Part shown: one piece after another, positions 42,887-49,540 of the stretch
How the letters are laid out: every line of letters starts with the position of its first letter
How positions within the stretch are numbered: the stretch's first letter is position 1
DNA from: CAYNYM01 sp049366815
GTDB taxonomy: Bacteria; Desulfobacterota; DSM-4660; Desulfatiglandales; HGW-15
DNA length: 49,540 nt
Assembly (NCBI GenBank): GCA_049366815.1
Contig: JBMNCO010000042.1
Span: 1-49,540, forward strand
Reading direction: 5' to 3'
Program-made: the position numbers and the translations under genes
Notes under the pieces: generated by a model
Told to the model about the DNA's origin: nothing
Seen by the model: the letters and a program-made list of their open reading frames with translations, nothing else
The model's database searches: none

Positions 42887-43279
42887 TCATATGGGCCACT
42901 CTCCCCGTTCTTCCAGGACCTCTTTGTAAACACTCAGGGCCTCGTTCACTGCAGGCATGCCTGCATAGGTCGCCACCTGAAAAAAGACCTCCGCCAGCTT
43001 TTTCGGGTCGCAGCCCACATTGAGGGCGGCGTTGACGTGGAGTTTCAACTCCTCTTTCGCCCCTATGGACGCCAGAATGGCGCAAGCCACCATCTGCCTT
43101 TCGGGTAGCGTCAGGACATTTCTTGAATAGAGATTCCCTGTGATAAACATGGAAAAATCATTGGCCAGATCCCTGTCAAAGGACTTCCACAGGAGATAGG
43201 GAGGATCCATTTTGATGCCTTTTCCAAACAGTTTTTTGGCGGTCTCCTGCGTCCTCTTTCTTGTCGTATCATCATTCAC
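42887..43279 (-). CDS. Carboxymuconolactone decarboxylase family protein
   Basis: 130 residues. All-helical CMD fold: FGKGIKMDPPYLLWKSFDRD, LPERQMVACAILASIG, LHVNAALNVGCDPKKLAEVF. It lacks the CxxC of AhpD-type peroxidase partners, so a decarboxylase-like or unknown role is more likely. GTG start with AAGGAGG 10 bp upstream. Confidence 0.85.
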   Translation of the reverse strand: MNDDTTRKRTQETAKKLFGKGIKMDPPYLLWKSFDRDLANDFSMFITGNLYSRNVLTLPERQMVACAILASIGAKEELKLHVNAALNVGCDPKKLAEVFFQVATYAGMPAVNEALSVYKEVLEERGEWPI

Positions 43280-43560
43280 CGGGAATATCCCTCCTTTCGG
43301 TCAAAAAAAGCTGCCCCTCCAGGGTGTTTCCAGGGCATGGATGATACCCTTTAGGCCTTTCCTGCGCCGTTTGTCAAGGATTATGCCCGAGGCGACGGCG
43401 GGATTTCAATGAACACTTCATCGTCAGCCGATGGATTCCGGTCCATCCCCGGGCACCGACAAGGGATAAGATGCAAGGCGCCGAGGAGTGACGCCCGAGG
43501 CCGATGTGCGATATGCCGCCGATCATGCCTTGAAGGTGGATCCAGGGGTGGATCAGGGGC
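43280..43560. other. Upstream half of the CMD-lpxC intergenic region
   Basis: No gene or repeat recognised. The features I can support in the 616 bp between the CMD gene and lpxC are the promoter at 43561, the short frame at 43616 and the sigma-54 site at 43825. Confidence 0.4.
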
Positions 43561-43589
43561 TTGACGTCGGCTCAGCCCTGTGGGATAAA
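43561..43589 (+). promoter_or_regulatory. Putative sigma-70 promoter
   Basis: TTGACG (43561-43566), 17 bp spacer, GATAAA (43584-43589). It could serve the short frame at 43616 and lpxC. Confidence 0.4.
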
Positions 43590-43615
43590 TATATGATTTT
43601 TTAGGAGAGGCCGCA

Positions 43616-43738
43616 GTGGACTGGACCTATGGCAAGGGCCGGCGAATGGCCCGATCTGAGACAAAACGTTGCTCCCTAGCACGAGGGATGTGGCATATTT
43701 ACCACACACTGGTGCGTCCGCCGAGCCTAGCGTATTGA
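43616..43738 (+). CDS. Possible 40-codon leader or small protein
   Basis: GTG start 5 bp after AGGAGAGG, downstream of a promoter match, ending at TGA 43736. The peptide is basic with no recognised motif. It may be a leader peptide of the lpxC transcript or chance. Confidence 0.25.
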   Translation: MDWTYGKGRRMARSETKRCSLARGMWHIYHTLVRPPSLAY

Positions 43739-43824
43739 TGCCGCCATTTCGCCGAAATTTAATTTTACAAAAAAAACAAATAGTTAAAAAAGTATCCCCC
43801 TCGATGTATCTTTTAGTCGGACAA

Positions 43825-43841
43825 CCGGCACAGTCTTTGCT
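43825..43841 (+). promoter_or_regulatory. Sigma-54 promoter upstream of lpxC
   Basis: CCGGCACAGTCTTTGCT: GG at 43827-43828 and GC at 43839-43840, exactly 10 bp between, with GGCAC and TTGCT both matching the -24/-12 consensus. Transcription would begin near 43852, ~45 bp before the lpxC start. Confidence 0.6.
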
Positions 43842-43895
43842 GAGGCATGAATGGATTGCGTAGCGGATTATTTCCCACGAATAAGGAGAATGGAC

Positions 43896-44825
43896 TTGGA
43901 TTACAGACAGAGAACGATACAAAATAATGTAAGTTGTACCGGCATCGGGCTTCATTCAGGGGAAAAAGTCAGCATCACCATTAAACCTGCGCCTGCTGAC
44001 AGCGGCATAGAGTTCATCCGCAAAGACCTTCCCGGCAACCCCTCGATCCGAGCCCGGTTCAAAAACGTTGTGGATACGAATCTCTCTACCACAATCGGGA
44101 ATAATGGGCATCGGGTGGCCACCATTGAGCATCTGATGGCCGCATTTTTCGGCCTTGGTATTGACAACGCAAGGGTTGTGGTCGAAGGTCCTGAGGTACC
44201 CATCATGGACGGAAGTTCAGCCCCCTTTGTGTTCCTGCTCAAGAGCGTGGGCATCAAAGAGCAGCACAATCCTAAACGTTTTGTGGTTATCAACAAACCC
44301 TTCGAGGTCCGTGAAGGCAATAAGTCTGTGACCATACTTCCTTCCAATGAGCTCCGGATCACCTACACCATTGATTTTCAGCATCCCCTTGTAGGAGATC
44401 AGAAATATGAATTGTCCTTTTCCGGGAAAGACTTCGTAAAGGAAATAAGCCGAGCCAGGACATTCGGATTCCTAAATGATATAAAGATATTGAGAGAAAA
44501 CGGCCTCGCCATGGGCGGTTCTCTCGACAACGCCATTGTGATGGATGAGTTCAGGATCCTCAATGAGGACGGTCTGAGATATAAAGACGAGTTCGTCAGA
44601 CATAAGATCCTTGACTTCATAGGCGATCTGGCAATTCTCGGATATCCTGTTATCGGCCACTTCATCGTTGAAAAATCCGGCCATTCGCTTAATCACGCCA
44701 TGTTGAGAGAACTCATGGAAAACAAAAAATTCTGGGAGGAGATGGAATTTGAGAATCCCCACGAGCTTGTGGAGAAGAGCCTGAAACTCCCCGTTTTCGG
44801 GGCACCGGACCCCGTTCCCGCCTGA
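43896..44825 (+). CDS. lpxC: UDP-3-O-acyl-N-acetylglucosamine deacetylase
   Basis: About 309 residues. Opens YRQRTIQNNVSCTGIGLHSG; zinc His in ATIEHLMAAFFGLGIDN; second site HKILDFIGDLAILG and KSGHSLNHAML. The committed step of lipid A synthesis. Two starts compete: ATG 43890 is only 1 bp from AGGAG, whereas TTG 43896 is 7 bp from it, so I use TTG. A weak start suits an enzyme whose level is tightly limited. Confidence 0.95.
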   Translation: MDYRQRTIQNNVSCTGIGLHSGEKVSITIKPAPADSGIEFIRKDLPGNPSIRARFKNVVDTNLSTTIGNNGHRVATIEHLMAAFFGLGIDNARVVVEGPEVPIMDGSSAPFVFLLKSVGIKEQHNPKRFVVINKPFEVREGNKSVTILPSNELRITYTIDFQHPLVGDQKYELSFSGKDFVKEISRARTFGFLNDIKILRENGLAMGGSLDNAIVMDEFRILNEDGLRYKDEFVRHKILDFIGDLAILGYPVIGHFIVEKSGHSLNHAMLRELMENKKFWEEMEFENPHELVEKSLKLPVFGAPDPVPA

Positions 44826-44874
44826 TGAACAACCCGGGAGGTCCCTCCCGCGTAACCAGCCCGCCTAACGTCAT

Positions 44875-44922
44875 GAGGGCCTTCTCCGACATGGAAAGGT
44901 CAGTGTCAGAGGAGAAGCCCTC
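44875..44922 (+). other. Long intergenic stem-loop
   Basis: GAGGGCCTTCTCC pairs with GGAGAAGCCCTC (one bulge), and GACA/TGTC extend the pairing inside. No T run follows, so not a simple terminator. A second small hairpin (CGGGAGG/CCTCCCG) lies at 44835-44850. This 315 bp gap after lpxC has no other feature. Confidence 0.45.
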
Positions 44923-45140
44923 GCCAGGATCGACCGACCCATTATTTGGCCACTTCATCAGCAGACACCAGGGATTTTACTGCGACAGATGATGCCCTGA
45001 TGATGATTCAGGGCGGGGGGATAGGTATTGCATTTCCCCCCTCTCTTGGATATGATCAGCCCTAATCAGCGGTCAGCCATGAGCAAAAACTGTGAAAAGC
45101 CGGGGTATTGGCCTGAGTCCTGAATATTGATATACGCTTC

Positions 45141-45710
45141 ATGAAAAAACTATTCGTCATTCTTCTGTACTGTGTTCTCCTGTTCCCCATCACACTATCG
45201 GCCCTGCCCGCCTCGGGGGAAGAGGCACGCCTGTCCGATATTGTAATCACCAACACCCGTGACCATCTCCTGGCCTATTTTACCGTGGAAAACTGCTTTA
45301 CGCCTGAGCTGAATCAGGCCATCGAAAACGGGATCAAGACCACTTTTACTTTCCCGGTCCGGCTCTATGAAAAAAGGAATTGGTGGTTCGATAAGGAGAT
45401 CGCCAGCAAAAAGATCCATCACAGCATCAAATACGACAACGTCAAAAAGACCTATGATGTAACGCTGTCTGAAAAGGACAACAGAACCATTACATACCAG
45501 GATTTCAATGAAGCCAAAAAACAGATGGCGGAGGTTGTGGCCCTGGAGGTCACTACGCTCAAAAACCTCAGGAAGGGCGGGCGCTACCGGATTCGAATCA
45601 TGGCCCAACTGGACAAAATCGAACTTCCCCTCTACCTCCATTATGTCCTATTTTTTCTCTCCCTTTGGGATTTTGAGACCGACTGGCATGAAATCGACTT
45701 CCGGTATTAA
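45141..45710 (+). CDS. DUF4390 family protein
   Basis: 189 residues. Signal-like N-terminus (LFVILLYCVLLFPITLSALP), then a beta-rich domain (ITNTRDHLLAYFTVENCF; FPVRLYEKRNWWFDKEIA) and a C-terminal YLHYVLFFLSLWDFETDW. DUF4390 genes commonly sit directly before ntrY-type kinases in proteobacteria, as here (5 bp gap). Likely a periplasmic or membrane-associated partner of the kinase; function unknown. Confidence 0.85.
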   Translation: MKKLFVILLYCVLLFPITLSALPASGEEARLSDIVITNTRDHLLAYFTVENCFTPELNQAIENGIKTTFTFPVRLYEKRNWWFDKEIASKKIHHSIKYDNVKKTYDVTLSEKDNRTITYQDFNEAKKQMAEVVALEVTTLKNLRKGGRYRIRIMAQLDKIELPLYLHYVLFFLSLWDFETDWHEIDFRY

Positions 45711-45715
45711 AGCCC

Positions 45716-47947
45716 ATGAAGCCTTATAACAGGACACAGAACCAGGAAAATAAGCGAAGACGCCGGGAAAGATATCTCATCGTCGCCATTACGCTTGTCA
45801 TCATCCTCCTGACCTATCTCGGAAGGAACGTCTTCGATTTGGGCCTGGATCTGCCTATTTCAAACAGCATCCTCATTTTTGTCCTCATCGATATCAATGT
45901 CATCCTGCTTCTTCTCCTCCTTTTTTTGACCCTGAGGAATCTGGTCAAACTCCTCTTTGAAAGGAAGAAGGGAATCATGGGATCAAGGCTCAGGACAAAA
46001 CTGGCCCTGGCCTTCATGACCCTCTCTCTCTTGCCCACGATCATTCTCTTTTTTGTTTCTGTGCAATTTATCTCCTCATCCATAGAGTATTGGTTCAGTT
46101 TGCCTATTGAACGCTCTCTCAAGACATCCCTCGAAGTCGGGCAGGGATACTATACTGATGTCACTGAAGATCTCCTGTCCCAGGCGAATAATTTGAGTCG
46201 ACTCATCACTTATCACGGGTATATGCTGGTTTCTCTGGAGGACGAGGTCAAAAGATTCATCGAGGGAAAGCGTCTGGAATACCGTCTGGCATCCATCAAG
46301 GTTTTCTCACAGGATATGCAGATCAAGGCCGTTTCCCAGAATGAAAGGATTGACTTGAGCCCCTTCAGGGCGCCGGGCATGGATATCCTGAGGAAGGCCT
46401 ATGAGACGGGATCGGATAACCGGGACATTCAATCCGCCCCCCATGGCGTCCTGGTCAGCGGGATCGTCCCCATTTTTTCGAGGACGCCTTCCAAGGCCGT
46501 TGTCGGTCTTCTTGTCCTGGAAAAATTCATTCCAAGGGCCTTTGTCAATCGGCTGGATTCGATCGGACAAGGTCTCGAAGAATATAAACAGTTCAAAATG
46601 CTCAAGACCCCTATCAAGGTCACCCATATGATCACCCTGTCCATCGTGACCCTGCTCATCGCATTTTCGTCGCTGTGGTTTGGATTTTTTTTATCCAAGG
46701 GTATCACCGTCCCTATTCAGGAACTGGCTGAAGGGACAATTCGCATTGCAACGGGTGATTACGACTTCTTTATCGACACGGAGTCAAAAGACGAAATCGG
46801 GGTTCTGGTCAATTCCTTCAACCGGATGACCATGGACCTCAAGACCAGTAAGATGCAACTGGAGAAGGCCAACGAAGAGCTCATCCGGGGAAACCTCGAA
46901 CTTGAACAGCGCCGACTCTACATGGAAATTATCCTGGCCAATGTAGCCGCGGGTGTGGTCTCCGCCGACGCCGAGGGCAGGATCCTCACGATCAACAAGT
47001 CAGCGGAAAAGATGCTCAACATCGGGGCAAAGGACTTCATCGCCAAGAATTACAGAGACGTCATCCGGAACGAATACGTTCAGACCATCGACGGTTTCAT
47101 CAAGGAGAGAAGCATTTCCGCAAAGGACTCCATGAAACGCCAGATCCGGATTACGATCGGGGATAAAACCCTCACCCTGCTTGTTTCATTGAACGTTTTG
47201 CGGGATGACCGGGGGAAATACCTGGGGTTGGTCGCGGTATTCGAGGATCTGACCCAAATCGAAAAGGCCCAGAGAACGGCCGCATGGCGAGAGGTTGCCA
47301 GACGCATTGCCCACGAGGTCAAGAACCCTTTGACTCCGATACAGTTGTCGGCACAACGGCTAAAAAAGAGGTATGGCCATATCATAGGCAAAGAGGACAA
47401 AAGAATCTTCGAGGAATGCACGGACATGATTGTCAGCCAGGTCGAAGAGCTGAAACGTCTTGTCAACGAGTTCTCCCTTTTTGCCCGAATGCCCTCATCA
47501 AACCCCACGCCGAATGACATCAAGGAGATTATCAGAGAATCCATCAGCCTGTACAAGGAGACCCAGAAGGTCGTCCGGATCCACTTTGATGATTCTGTGG
47601 AAATCCCCATACTCAAGCTCGATAGAGAGCAGATGAAAAGGACGATGATCAATCTTCTGGACAATGCCATGGACGCTATCGACGGGGAGGGGGAGATCCG
47701 TGTGGGTCTTCGCCATGACCAAGAACAGGGCATCGTAAAGATTGAGATTGCCGATAACGGCAGGGGGATCCCGCCTGAGCAAAAAAGCCGGCTTTTTGAG
47801 CCCTACTTTTCGACTAAAAAGCACGGCACCGGCCTGGGTCTTGTCATTATTAACACGATCATCAGTGACCACAAAGGATCCATCCGGGTGGAAGACAATA
47901 CGCCCCGGGGGACGGTATTTGTCATCGAACTCCCTGTGGCGGTCTGA
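45716..47947 (+). CDS. NtrY-like membrane sensor histidine kinase
   Basis: 743 residues. Two N-terminal helices, a further pair bounding a sensor region (TLSLLPTIILFFVSVQFISS to IVTLLIAFSSLWFGFF), HAMP, PAS (~400-510), HisKA with the His in VARRIAHEVKNPLTPI, and ATPase domain (NLLDNAMDAI; DNGRGIPP; GTGLGLVI). NtrY kinases work with NtrX-type sigma-54 activators; no ntrX lies inside the window, but the gene lies 1.9 kb from a sigma-54 promoter. Confidence 0.9.
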   Translation: MKPYNRTQNQENKRRRRERYLIVAITLVIILLTYLGRNVFDLGLDLPISNSILIFVLIDINVILLLLLLFLTLRNLVKLLFERKKGIMGSRLRTKLALAFMTLSLLPTIILFFVSVQFISSSIEYWFSLPIERSLKTSLEVGQGYYTDVTEDLLSQANNLSRLITYHGYMLVSLEDEVKRFIEGKRLEYRLASIKVFSQDMQIKAVSQNERIDLSPFRAPGMDILRKAYETGSDNRDIQSAPHGVLVSGIVPIFSRTPSKAVVGLLVLEKFIPRAFVNRLDSIGQGLEEYKQFKMLKTPIKVTHMITLSIVTLLIAFSSLWFGFFLSKGITVPIQELAEGTIRIATGDYDFFIDTESKDEIGVLVNSFNRMTMDLKTSKMQLEKANEELIRGNLELEQRRLYMEIILANVAAGVVSADAEGRILTINKSAEKMLNIGAKDFIAKNYRDVIRNEYVQTIDGFIKERSISAKDSMKRQIRITIGDKTLTLLVSLNVLRDDRGKYLGLVAVFEDLTQIEKAQRTAAWREVARRIAHEVKNPLTPIQLSAQRLKKRYGHIIGKEDKRIFEECTDMIVSQVEELKRLVNEFSLFARMPSSNPTPNDIKEIIRESISLYKETQKVVRIHFDDSVEIPILKLDREQMKRTMINLLDNAMDAIDGEGEIRVGLRHDQEQGIVKIEIADNGRGIPPEQKSRLFEPYFSTKKHGTGLGLVIINTIISDHKGSIRVEDNTPRGTVFVIELPVAV

Positions 47948-47983
47948 AACAGGCGATGAATTTTTGTTCAGAGGTGCCTTGAG

Positions 47984-49249
47984 ATGTTGCTTTTCTTATA
48001 CAATTTTACATGGACCCTGTTTGTTTTCCTCTCCCTCCCCCTCCTCTTGTCCCCGAAAGGACGCCGTTTTCGGGAGAGGATATGCGCGCAACTGCCTGTT
48101 GATCCGCCGGCCCATAAGACCCTCTGGGTCCATGCCCTTTCTGTCGGAGAGGTCATCTCCGCCCAACCCCTCGTTCAGGCCTTAAAAAGGCGCTTTCCCC
48201 GGAAGGAGATCGTCTTTACCGTGACCACGGTCCAGGGCATGGAGATCGCCAGGGACCTTGTCCAGGATGACGTCCGGTACCTTCTCCCCATGCCGCTGGA
48301 TTTCTGGTGGTCCGTGAAACGAATCCTCCGGTTCATCAACCCCTCCCTTTTCTTGCTCGTGGAGACCGATTTGTGGCCGGGGCTCCTTTATTCGTTAAGA
48401 AAAAGGGGGATAGACTCGATGATGGTCAACGGTCGGATTTCACCCAAGACCCATATGTCCTACAAAAAATTCCGTCTGCTGGTTCGGCCCCTGTTGAACA
48501 CCCTGGGAATCATTATGGTCCAAACGGATATCGACAGGCAGAGATTATTGGATGTGGGCATTCAGGGTGAAAAGGTGAGGACTTCAGGAAATATCAAGTT
48601 TGACCGGGATTGGCACCCCCTGGACAGTGATGAATTTGAATATTGGATGGAAATCCTCGGACTCGAACCGGAACAGATCCTTTGGGTCGCGGGCAGCACC
48701 CATCCGGGAGAGGAATCCACCGTTCTCAGTGTCTTTAAAAGCCTCAAAGACGCCTTTCCCGATCTGCGACTGCTTATCGCCCCGAGAAGATTGGAGCGGT
48801 GCGAAGAGATCTATCGAAGAAGCACTGAGATGGGATTCAACACCATTTTGAGGACCCGATTATCCCCCCCAAAAGGAGAGTACGAAGTGATTATCCTGGA
48901 CACGATCGGTGAGTTGGGGAGAATCTACGGCCTTGCAAAAATAAGCTTTGTGGGAGGGAGCCTGACGCCGGTTGGGGGCCATAACATCCTGGAGCCGGCC
49001 GGATTCGGCCATCCCGTTCTCTTCGGCCCGCACATGCACAACTTTGAACGCATGTCACAACTCATGATCGAGGCAGGTGGAGGCGTGTGTGTGGCCAATG
49101 CTCTTGAGCTCAGCAGGGTCCTCACGGAACTCCTGGAGCACCCTGAACGGGCGGCGGTCATAGGTCAAAAGGCCAGGGCATTTGTTGAAACCCATCAGGG
49201 GGCACTCGATCGAATTCTGGACCATGTTGAAACGCGGGTTTCACTCTGA
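47984..49249 (+). CDS. kdtA: 3-deoxy-D-manno-octulosonic acid transferase
   Basis: 421 residues. N-terminal anchor (FTWTLFVFLSLPLLL), first GT-B domain (LWVHALSVGEVISAQPL), then ETDLWPGLL, WVAGSTHPGEE and SFVGGSLTPVGGHNILEPA. Adds Kdo to lipid A precursor at the inner membrane. With lpxC it marks this stretch as an envelope locus. Confidence 0.94.
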   Translation: MLLFLYNFTWTLFVFLSLPLLLSPKGRRFRERICAQLPVDPPAHKTLWVHALSVGEVISAQPLVQALKRRFPRKEIVFTVTTVQGMEIARDLVQDDVRYLLPMPLDFWWSVKRILRFINPSLFLLVETDLWPGLLYSLRKRGIDSMMVNGRISPKTHMSYKKFRLLVRPLLNTLGIIMVQTDIDRQRLLDVGIQGEKVRTSGNIKFDRDWHPLDSDEFEYWMEILGLEPEQILWVAGSTHPGEESTVLSVFKSLKDAFPDLRLLIAPRRLERCEEIYRRSTEMGFNTILRTRLSPPKGEYEVIILDTIGELGRIYGLAKISFVGGSLTPVGGHNILEPAGFGHPVLFGPHMHNFERMSQLMIEAGGGVCVANALELSRVLTELLEHPERAAVIGQKARAFVETHQGALDRILDHVETRVSL

Positions 49250-49344
49250 TTCTTCTCCAGGGGCCATTGGTGTCAAAATTCCTAACATTGAATTTATATT
49301 TGGATGATGGACTTGTTGAGCGTCAGATTTATATTGGGTTCTCA

Positions 49345-49390
49345 ACCCAAGCAACGGAGAGCGGCAAATTCTATTTTGGACAAGAGCCCG
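49345..49390 (+). repeat. Internally deleted copy of repeat family B
   Basis: Has the head (CCCAAGCAACGGA) and the tail (GAGCGGCAAATTCTATTTTG, then GACAAGAG) of repeat B with the middle ~150 bp missing. Confidence 0.5.
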
Positions 49391-49411
49391 CAGTGTCCGG
49401 TTAGGATTTTG

Positions 49412-49490
49412 GTATGAATTTAGCCCTTTCCAATAACTGTGTGGAAATCATGATTTCCTTTCGAATTTTTCAAAGGGCTAAGGTGTTACG
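49412..49490 (+). repeat. Dispersed palindromic repeat family A, copy 4
   Basis: Complete copy, 22 bp after the repeat B remnant, core at 49443-49458. No gene was seen in 49250-49540. Confidence 0.88.
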
Positions 49491-49540
49491 GATTTTGCAT
49501 TTTCGATAAAATGTTCTGTCTGATAGAGTCCGTTGGGATC

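Noticed and set aside
3005..49490. Repeat family A as a CRISPR array
   Set aside because: The copies are kilobases apart with no regular spacers and no cas genes.

Overview
The window looks like chromosome from an anaerobic Gram-negative bacterium of the Desulfobacterota (former Deltaproteobacteria). This is inferred from gene content and protein style, not from a marker gene: lpxC, kdtA and mltA for the envelope, split glyQ/glyS, an NtrY-like kinase beside a DUF4390 gene, an ADP-forming acyl-CoA synthetase pair, 2-hydroxyacyl-CoA dehydratase-family proteins and a selenocysteine decoding module. Two dispersed intergenic repeat families, a MITE-like insertion and several recently broken genes show a genome with active rearrangement.

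Region 1 (1-9517): a methyltransferase gene between two copies of a ~185 bp repeat; a convergent gene fusing a radical SAM enzyme to a periplasmic-binding-protein fold; then, on the + strand, a CcsA-like/ResB-like membrane pair, a FecB/FecCD/FecE-type metal-chelate ABC importer and a membrane-anchored SUOX-fold protein. This reads as a system that modifies and moves a metal-binding cofactor or metallophore, ligand unknown.

Region 2 (9184-20278): 10,040 bp bounded by two direct copies of a ~527 bp sequence. The left copy has the complete SUOX-fold gene and only the 3' end of a C39-like peptidase gene; the right copy has the complete peptidase gene and only the 3' end of the SUOX-fold gene. The simplest history is an insertion into a single ancestral locus. 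Between the repeats all intact genes are on the - strand: tRNA-Sec, yqeB, selB, hgdB-like, hgdC-like, a polar amino acid ABC transporter and an MBL-fold hydrolase. The hgdB-like gene has two in-frame stops and the hgdC-like gene a 5 bp tandem duplication. A tyrosine-recombinase N-terminal fragment lies at the right edge.

Region 3 (20103-28120): the C39-like peptidase, an acidic protein, a zinc-ribbon protein with a clear terminator, an HU protein, a PAS hybrid histidine kinase and an ADP-forming acyl-CoA synthetase pair.

Region 4 (28121-38210): a complete RND efflux operon (MFP, RND, OMF), a small protein, an inositol-monophosphatase-family gene, a phosphotransferase with a frameshifted APS-kinase-like gene, and remains of a CooC-like ATPase gene.

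Region 5 (38184-49540): glyQS, convergent mltA, a carboxymuconolactone-decarboxylase-family gene, then lpxC (with a good sigma-54 promoter match), DUF4390, ntrY-like kinase and kdtA. Copies of a 79 bp palindromic repeat sit between genes throughout the window, one of them split by a 163 bp MITE-like element.
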